Source: Atkinsonella hypoxylon
Taxonomy: Eukaryota; Ascomycota; Sordariomycetes; Hypocreales; Clavicipitaceae
Assembly: GCA_000729835.1 (NCBI GenBank)
Contig: JFHB01000013.1
Coordinates: 124,001-188,000 of the forward strand
DNA length: 64,000 nucleotides
Reading direction: 5' to 3'
A model generated the notes under the pieces. That model did not search any database and had not been told where the DNA came from. It worked only from the letters and a program-made list of their open reading frames with translations. Every line of letters begins with the position of its first letter. Positions within the stretch are counted from its first letter, which is position 1. Positions 58,012-64,000 of the stretch are shown here, piece by piece. The position numbers and the translations under genes are program-made.

Positions 58012-58194
58012 CCGGCATAAATCGGGCTCGGCGTCCTTTCATCTTCTTGCCTCTCGGCTGCCTCTTGTCCATCGGTCATTTTGTATTCAGCACGTCTCTT
58101 ATCTTGTTCTTCATCAATTGGATCCTACCGTGACTCAGTGTTTGGCATCAACTTTTGAACCTGACATTCTTTTGCTCCACCACGCGAACCAACA

Positions 58195-60572
58195 ATGCCT
58201 GCGGCAACCCGCGGCCGAGCGGCTGCTTCATCTACGACGGCACCCGCCACTTCCGCTGCGAAGCCCCTGAGCGGCTTTCGTCTGGTATTCAGCGGCAAGT
58301 TCACCGGGTATTCCCACAAGGAATTGCACAGTCTTGCTACATCCCTGGGTGCGTCCGTGACCGCATCAGTAAGCGGACGCAACACTCACCTTGTCTGTGA
58401 CGAGAAGGACTATCTTAGGAATGCACCCAAAGTCGCAGATGCAAAAGCAGCTGGTGTTGCGATCGTAAAGCTTGATTGGCTGGATGAAGTGGTCAGGTTA
58501 AAGACAGAGGTTGATCCGGACAAGTACTTGTGGTCCGCTGGAGATGATGAGCAACAACAGGAGGGGGAAGAGAATGGCAATGAAGATGAGGATGCGACGA
58601 ATCAGTCGGTTGCCAGCGGTAAGGGCACGGCAAATGGAAAAAGGAAGAAGCGGTCAATTGGTGTAGCCAATCCGGGGGGCAGCAACGGAGTCGATACTGA
58701 CGCTGGGGATGCTAAGCCCCAGGCCAAAAAGGCGAAGGCGAAGGCTACAAAAGACGAGCCAGGAGACGAGAGTATTGCAAACAAGACGAAAGCAACCAGT
58801 GGAAGGCGAGAAACCAAGGAAGAAGAGACGATCGAGAAGAAGCTCCAGGAACTGAGCACCAAGGGACAGTTTTTGAAGAAAGGAGACATTATTATCCCTT
58901 TGGATGAGCATTGCCCTCTGCAATCTTACTCTGTCTACGTCGAGCCTCAAAGCGGCATGATTTATGATGCGTCCCTTAATCAATCGAGTACTTCGAACAA
59001 TCACAACAAATTCTACAGGCTACAGGTAAATAAGAGAACCTCGAAGCCAAGTCCGCATCTCAAGACGAGAGACAGCACAACTGATATTTCTTCCAGATCC
59101 TGGTCCAGGGCTCCAGCTACAAAACGTGGACTCGATGGGGCCGCGTCGGCGAAATGGGCCAGCATGCCATTCTGGGAGACGGCTCTCTTGACGATGCCGT
59201 GAAGCACTTTGAGAAGAAGTTCAAGGACAAGACTGGACTGGCGTGGGAAAACCGCGCCCAGAATCCCAAGCCTAACAAGTACGCTTTCGTGGAACGCAGC
59301 TACGATGACTCAGATGATGACAGCCCAGGCGGCGACGACGTCGTCAAAAAGGATGAAGACGACTACAATCCGCCCGAGTGTACGCTACCCCAGCCGGTCC
59401 GTCGAGTGATGGAGCTTATTTTCAACCAGCATTTCTTCAACGTGACCATGTCTTCGCTCAACTACGATGCCAACAAGCTGCCTTTGGGCAAGCTGAGCAA
59501 GGCTACCATCCTACGCGGCTTCCAGCAGCTCAAGGATCTGGCAGCTCTCATGGACGACTCGACGCTCGCCGCAAGCCAGTGGAACATGAGCGTCGCGGCC
59601 GCCACAGAACACCTCTCCAACACGTACTACTCCCTTATCCCGCACGCGTTCGGCCGCAACAGGCCACCCATCATCAGCACCGAGGCCCATCTAAAGAAGG
59701 AGATTGAGCTGCTCGAAAGCCTCTCCGACATGAAGGACGCCTCGAACATCATGAAGATGGACCGATCCGAGGCAAAGACGGTCCACCCCCTGGACAGCCA
59801 ATACCTCGGCCTAGGAATGGACGAAATGACCCCCCTCGACCACACGAGCTCCGAGTTCGAGCTGCTCAAGAACTACCTCAACGGGTCAAAGGGGTCGACG
59901 CACGCGATAAACTACAAGGTCCACAACATCTTCCGCATCCGACGCGCCGGCGAATTCGAGCGCTTCGACAACTCCGTCTACACCAGCATTCCCTCCGATA
60001 GGCGCCTCCTGTGGCACGGTTCCCGCTGCACCAACTTCGGCGGCATCCTCAGCCAGGGCCTGCGCATCGCGCCCCCCGAGGCCCCTGCGACCGGGTACAT
60101 GTTCGGCAAGGGCATCTACCTGGCAGACATGTCCACCAAGTCGGCCAACTACTGCTGCTCGTCCATCTCCAACCACCAGGCCCTCCTTCTCCTCTGCGAA
60201 GCCGAGCTCGGCGACCCGGTACAGAAACTGACTGACGCGTCCTACAACGCTGGCGAGGACGCCAGGCGCAAAGGCATGTACAGCACCTTTGGCATGGGCA
60301 GCACCGGACCCAGCAAATGGATGGATGCTGGCAAGGTTCACCACTCGCTTAGCGGTATAAAAATTGTGGGTTTCTCTTCTCCCCTGCTCTTGTGATGAGA
60401 TGCATTGTTGCCCATATACCCTGCTAATCATGGTCCCTATCCCTACCAGCCCGATGCGAAAACACCACCTGGGCTGACGAATGTGAACGGCGCCTATCTT
60501 CAATACAATGAGTACATCTGCTACGATGTTGCCCAAGTTAAACTTCGCTATTTATTTCACGTGCGAATGTGA
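58195..60572 (+). CDS. prpA: Poly(ADP-ribose) polymerase: BRCT, WGR, helical and catalytic domains
   Basis: Nuclear enzyme that adds ADP-ribose chains from NAD+ to proteins, mainly after DNA damage. Exons 58195-59025, 59097-60365 and 60450-60572 give 740 residues. Introns have GTAAAT and GTGGGT donors with a CTGATAT and a CTAATC branch. An N-terminal BRCT occupies about residues 22-108 (GFRLVFSGKF, AIVKLDWLDEVVRL). Then come Lys-rich acidic stretches, a WGR domain near 260-360 (TWTRWGRVGEMGQ), the regulatory helices, and the catalytic domain from about residue 510. The catalytic triad is intact: His in LLWHGSR, Tyr in GKGIYLADMSTKSANYC, and Glu in QYNEYICYD in the short last exon. There are no PARP1-type zinc fingers, as expected for fungal PARPs (PrpA, NPO). 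Confidence 0.95.
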
Positions 60573-61294
60573 AGGGGAAAGCCTGGTTTGGCCTTATGAC
60601 GGAAGGTACCTCGGCGGCTCAGGGGAGGGGTTCCAACATTTGTTGTCTGACACCCTCTTTAGGCCTCATGAGACTACAATTTTGGCGCAATGAACACGCT
60701 GTTAAATTTAAGCTGAATTCCGTGTTTAGCTAGTACTGCATCGACTGCCGCACTGAGGCACAGGAATTGATGTACATTGGTGACGGAACGCCCTTCCCGC
60801 GTGACATGTGCCGTAGGAGCGCTAACAACCTGGCTGGAGATGACCATGGCAGAAGAGTTGCTCTCTACGCAAATCACGTCATCAACTTCAATTTGCAAGA
60901 TAGATGCGGAATCTTTGTCCACTGCAACGCAATGGTACGCATTCTCTTCCCTTAAAGCCAAAAGTATCATTGCGAGAGCAAAGATGATGTGACGCCGTAT
61001 ATAATGTTTCCAACATACCGTAACCTCAGGCCCCTTTTCCTATAATCTATGATAGTTTCATGATACCGCGCAAAAAAAGAGCATCATACAATTGTGGCTC
61101 AAGATATGTCAACGCTCGCCTATAGCCCTCCTGCAGGCTGTGTTGCGTGAAAAGTTGCAACCAAACCAAGACAGCTTCGCGAACAAAGCAACAAAAGGTT
61201 TCTTCCCAACATGCCTTAATCCACGCGTCTTTGAGACCCAAAATGTAGCAGGTGGGCACATAATCCAGACCAAACGCCTTTAACCGTGCTTCGT
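60573..61294. other. Convergent 3' region
   Basis: Between the PARP stop and the stop of the leftward right-edge gene. No gene or repeat recognised. Confidence 0.5.
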
Positions 61295-64000
61295 CTATGC
61301 CAACCCCATGAATTCATTTTGTCGCAAAAAGCTCATTGCCAGCTCGTCGCCTCCATGCTCTGCAGCCTCCATCCAGTGAACAGCAACACACATGAGGCCC
61401 ACATCATTTCGGACATCGCCATCTTTACCGCCTGTCATTGATCCAGCTGCTCCCGCAACACCGCCGGGTGCCAGTGCTCGAGTACTGATCCCAGCGTTGG
61501 CTAGACCAGCAGGCGCGACTGCTCCCACATTCCCACGAGCTCGCTCACTCCGTCCATATCTCTCCATTACCGACTGCTTGAAGACCTCTCGGGGTTTTGA
61601 CAGCGGGAGAGTGGTCCTCTCAACCGATTCAGGGTTTGACAAGTAAAATAGCGCAAGCTCTCTCTGTGCCGTTGGGTATCCTTCTTTGGCTGTGATAGCC
61701 CACATTCTGCCGACATCCTCCAACTTATACGTGGTTGAAGGAGGCGGTGGTGTTCCTGTCAAAGACGGTTTCGCCTCAGGCACTGAGTTGCTCTCCCCAG
61801 CAGACTTGCGAGAGCGAGTGTGTGCTGCGATAATCTCATCAGCCATCTCCACCATGGTCAAGCAAACCTCAGATTTGAGTTTGAGAGCTGCGAGACCTGC
61901 GTTCCAGAAAGCTTTACCACGTTCCGGTTTGTCGAGAATTGTAGACGGAACGAATGCAGCAATGAGCTGAAGATCACGGAAAAGTGACTTGGGCCGGATG
62001 CCAGCATCTCGGAAAAGTCGTTGCAATTCGCCGGTTATGAGATCAGTGCTTGAAGCGCCGTTAGAGACAATCGACCTTGTTTCCGAATTGGGCTGGCGTG
62101 GCTGAGGTGCGTGCCCAGGCGACTGAACCATGGATTGAAGAGCTTGGGAACGCCGCTCTTTCACGTTGTCGATCGTCCCGTCAAGTGGAGTCTGACGCAT
62201 GTTCGATCCACGATCATCTACTGTGCTAGAGCCTGCATCTGAGTGGTTGGTCCTGAGCTTCTTGGCACCATTCCACATGAGTGAAGCGATGATGAGATTC
62301 TCCAGTTCGTTGAGAGCGTTCAGTTTCGCAAACGGGCTGGGGTTGACGCTCAGCATGTTCAACAGTCGTCCATACGCCTTCCTAAATGGAAAATCCGTGG
62401 CAGTTTCTTTTGTACTTGCTGTGGAGTTTGGTTGAGCTGTGCCTCCACTACCATGTTGGAAATCTACATCTTCGCCCAGGCCGCCGTGTGAAGCCTCCGA
62501 TAGTCGTTCGGACGTAATCTCTCCTGCACCTCGTAGGTTGCGACAACTCTTCTTTTTTTCGATAACTCTTGGCCTAGTAGAGCTTCGACTGCTGACTTCC
62601 TTGTCCTTCTTCTCCGAGCGTCGTCGTGCGCGACGATCAAGAGCATCTTTGCGATCTATACATTCCTGTCCAAGACCGTCGAACCAAGCGTCAGTCTCGG
62701 AGCCACGTCCCAAAACTTGGCTGCCGAGATCGGACAATAAGAGACTCGTTAATGTCTGCCTTAAATCGGCAAGGAATCGCGTCTTTTCGTCTTCAGCACG
62801 CTGTAGAAACACTGTCTCGTTTGAGGAGGCCGATGTGCCAGGTCGCCCAGTCGACACGCTCGAGCTCGAAGGCAGTGGCGCATTGTGAGTCGGGCCAGAG
62901 AATGTCGTAGAGAGGTTTGTCAAGCTTGTAGTAGGCGAGTAAGCCCTTGAAAGGCCAGATCCCGGGGATATGGCTGGCTGAAAGGGGGTCCAATATGTAC
63001 TCGTCGAGTCCAGCGTATGAATTGGGGAGGCTTTGTCAAAGTAATCCTGATTCTCCACCACATCGGATAGAGAGGCTGTAGGCCTAGCGAAGTTGACTCG
63101 AGACGCGTCCAGGGAATGCGGAGTCGGACTACTATTGCTCAAATTTCGGGAGTCACGGCCCGACCAACCTGGCCGCGCTGCAGCGGGACCCATCCGCTTC
63201 TCGCCGTCGCTCATGATGCTCGCAGCATCATCACCAGTGGTCCAGGATTGCTCCTTGTCTCGCGCCCTCATGCGATCGTAGACAACCTTCTCACGCTTGT
63301 AAAGTTCGCTAGACCACAACACAGGCGCGTCTCGAATTGTTTCTCCCACAAGTTTGGATATACACTTGTCTACCTCGTAGCAGAACCTGTGGATCCTCTC
63401 CTCCCCTTGACAGAAATTTTCGATGCCATACTGTTGGAGCCACAGAGACGTCATCTCGGCTTGGTCGTCGCTCAATTTGTTTGGGCCCCCTTGCTCCTCC
63501 GGGGCGGCCAAGAGATCGATAATTTGAGACTCAGTGCGGTATAAGTAGCCTGAGCCACCAGGAACACGTCCAACATTCGTTCGCGAGCGCAGCAGTGAGT
63601 TCCAGCGTCGAGGCATGCCCATAGTCTTTAGAGCTTGGCAAATATCGCGGCTATGGCCATATTCCTTAGAGTTACGAACATCAGTTACAAACCACATCTT
63701 GTCTCGCATTGCCCTGACTCGCCTCATCATGCGGTCAATGAACCCCTCGTGACGTTCTTGGCTTTGCTTCAGCCACACCAGCCACGCGTCGTACTCCTCG
63801 ATGGCTGCTGCAGATCGCAGTAGGGAGTCGCGTGGGCCTCGGGAGAATATGTTGATCAGTACTGCGAAACCATTCCCTCGCAGTGAGGGACTTTCCAAGG
63901 CACTAAGGTGCTTCAGTGTCTTCCAATAGACATGAGCTGAGACAAAGTCCGCTTGAGCCCTAGACTGAGAAGAAGCTGCTCTCAGCATCTTAATGAGGAC
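61295..64000 (-). CDS. Large fungal protein with C-terminal Sel1-like region, 5' part cut off
   Basis: The frame is open from the right edge of the window, through an internal ATG at 63988, to the stop at 61295, about 901 codons visible. The N-terminus probably lies beyond 64000, because the frame is open upstream of 63988. I do not recognise a named gene. The N-terminal third is helical (SAHVYWKTLKHLSALESP, GFIDRMMRRVRAMRDKMW). The middle is Ser/Pro-rich and disordered, with a basic patch (DALDRRARRRSEKKDK). The C-terminal ~120 residues contain GRMWAITAKEGYPTAQRELA and VAVHWMEAAEHGGDELAMSF, which fit Sel1-like TPR units. Such proteins usually scaffold complexes. The exact role is unknown. 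Confidence 0.75.
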   Translation of the reverse strand, partial: VLIKMLRAASSQSRAQADFVSAHVYWKTLKHLSALESPSLRGNGFAVLINIFSRGPRDSLLRSAAAIEEYDAWLVWLKQSQERHEGFIDRMMRRVRAMRDKMWFVTDVRNSKEYGHSRDICQALKTMGMPRRWNSLLRSRTNVGRVPGGSGYLYRTESQIIDLLAAPEEQGGPNKLSDDQAEMTSLWLQQYGIENFCQGEERIHRFCYEVDKCISKLVGETIRDAPVLWSSELYKREKVVYDRMRARDKEQSWTTGDDAASIMSDGEKRMGPAAARPGWSGRDSRNLSNSSPTPHSLDASRVNFARPTASLSDVVENQDYFDKASPIHTLDSTSTYWTPFQPAISPGSGLSRAYSPTTSLTNLSTTFSGPTHNAPLPSSSSVSTGRPGTSASSNETVFLQRAEDEKTRFLADLRQTLTSLLLSDLGSQVLGRGSETDAWFDGLGQECIDRKDALDRRARRRSEKKDKEVSSRSSTRPRVIEKKKSCRNLRGAGEITSERLSEASHGGLGEDVDFQHGSGGTAQPNSTASTKETATDFPFRKAYGRLLNMLSVNPSPFAKLNALNELENLIIASLMWNGAKKLRTNHSDAGSSTVDDRGSNMRQTPLDGTIDNVKERRSQALQSMVQSPGHAPQPRQPNSETRSIVSNGASSTDLITGELQRLFRDAGIRPKSLFRDLQLIAAFVPSTILDKPERGKAFWNAGLAALKLKSEVCLTMVEMADEIIAAHTRSRKSAGESNSVPEAKPSLTGTPPPPSTTYKLEDVGRMWAITAKEGYPTAQRELALFYLSNPESVERTTLPLSKPREVFKQSVMERYGRSERARGNVGAVAPAGLANAGISTRALAPGGVAGAAGSMTGGKDGDVRNDVGLMCVAVHWMEAAEHGGDELAMSFLRQNEFMGLA

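Larger units (their letters stand above)
57194..58194. other. Intergenic with GGTCGGTT and CGACAA microsatellites
   Basis: Upstream of the PARP gene. A tetra/octanucleotide GGTCGGTT-type array lies at 57663-57737 and an AACGAC array at about 57981-58011. The overlapping open frames that spell repeated Val-Gly-Trp-Ser are artefacts of the first array. Confidence 0.7.

Noticed and set aside
57668..58270. Open frames spelling Val-Gly-Trp-Ser repeats
   Set aside because: Artefact of the GGTC/GGTT microsatellite, and overlaps the PARP start.
1..64000. CRISPR arrays, rRNA genes, intact transposons
   Set aside because: No regular spaced repeats, no rRNA-like sequence and no transposase or reverse-transcriptase frame were seen; tRNAs were searched only by eye for the T-loop consensus and none was convincing.

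Overview
The window is nuclear DNA of a filamentous ascomycete, most likely a sordariomycete (Hypocreales would fit, but I cannot prove the order). The evidence is short spliceosomal introns (about 50-110 nt) with GTAAGT/GTATGT-type donors, CTAAC/CTGAC branch sites and NAG acceptors; Zn2Cys6 transcription factors with fungal-specific domains; and fungal versions of Crb2, Cyk3, Rai1, Scc4 and a PARP. There is no prophage, plasmid, CRISPR or bacterial operon structure, and I saw no rRNA gene, tRNA gene or intact transposon.

Layout, left to right. 1793-5130 (-): Crb2/Rad9-type BRCT checkpoint mediator. 5754-9387 (-): WW-domain Gln/Pro-rich gene whose frame is broken by several in-frame stops. 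10580-12550 (-): F-box protein. 14739-15966 (-): fatty-acid elongase. 17533-18435 (+): cytochrome c oxidase subunit VI, with a spliced upstream ORF in its leader. 18946-23139 (-): chromodomain protein with an HDA2/HDA3-like core and coiled coil. 24158-25918 (+): Rai1/DXO decapping nuclease. 26574-28691 (-): GCK-group kinase. 30545-34355 (+): Cyk3 (SH3 plus transglutaminase-like). 35449-39106 (+): cohesin loader Scc4/Mau2. 39761-41061 (-): SF3b4. 41434-41796 (+): Tom7, 53 residues in five exons. 42258-43331 (+): FAD/folate mitochondrial carrier. 43754-44707 (+): isopentenyl phosphate kinase-like enzyme. 46268-48866 (-): Zn2Cys6 regulator. 49495-50951 (+): MpaB-like oxygenase. 52581-55075 (+): regulator with two Zn2Cys6 clusters. 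55688-57193 (+): second F-box protein. 58195-60572 (+): PARP. 61295 to the right edge (-): large protein cut by the window end.

Most genes are core housekeeping genes, and I see no single pathway joining them. Several act on chromosome stability or chromatin (Crb2, PARP, Scc4, HDA2/3-like) and three are mitochondrial (Cox6, Tom7, FAD carrier), but this is ordinary eukaryotic gene mixing. The only obvious accessory-like unit is the divergent Zn2Cys6 regulator/MpaB-like oxygenase pair at 46.3-51.0 kb. For every spliced gene whose frame is intact, the exons I propose sum to a multiple of three.

The most unusual locus is the WW-domain gene. One long Gln/Pro-rich reading frame of about 1,200 codons is interrupted by TAA, TAA, TAG, one frame change and another TAG before a clean C-terminus. 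It could be a decaying gene, missed introns, or a transcript restored by fungal A-to-I RNA editing.
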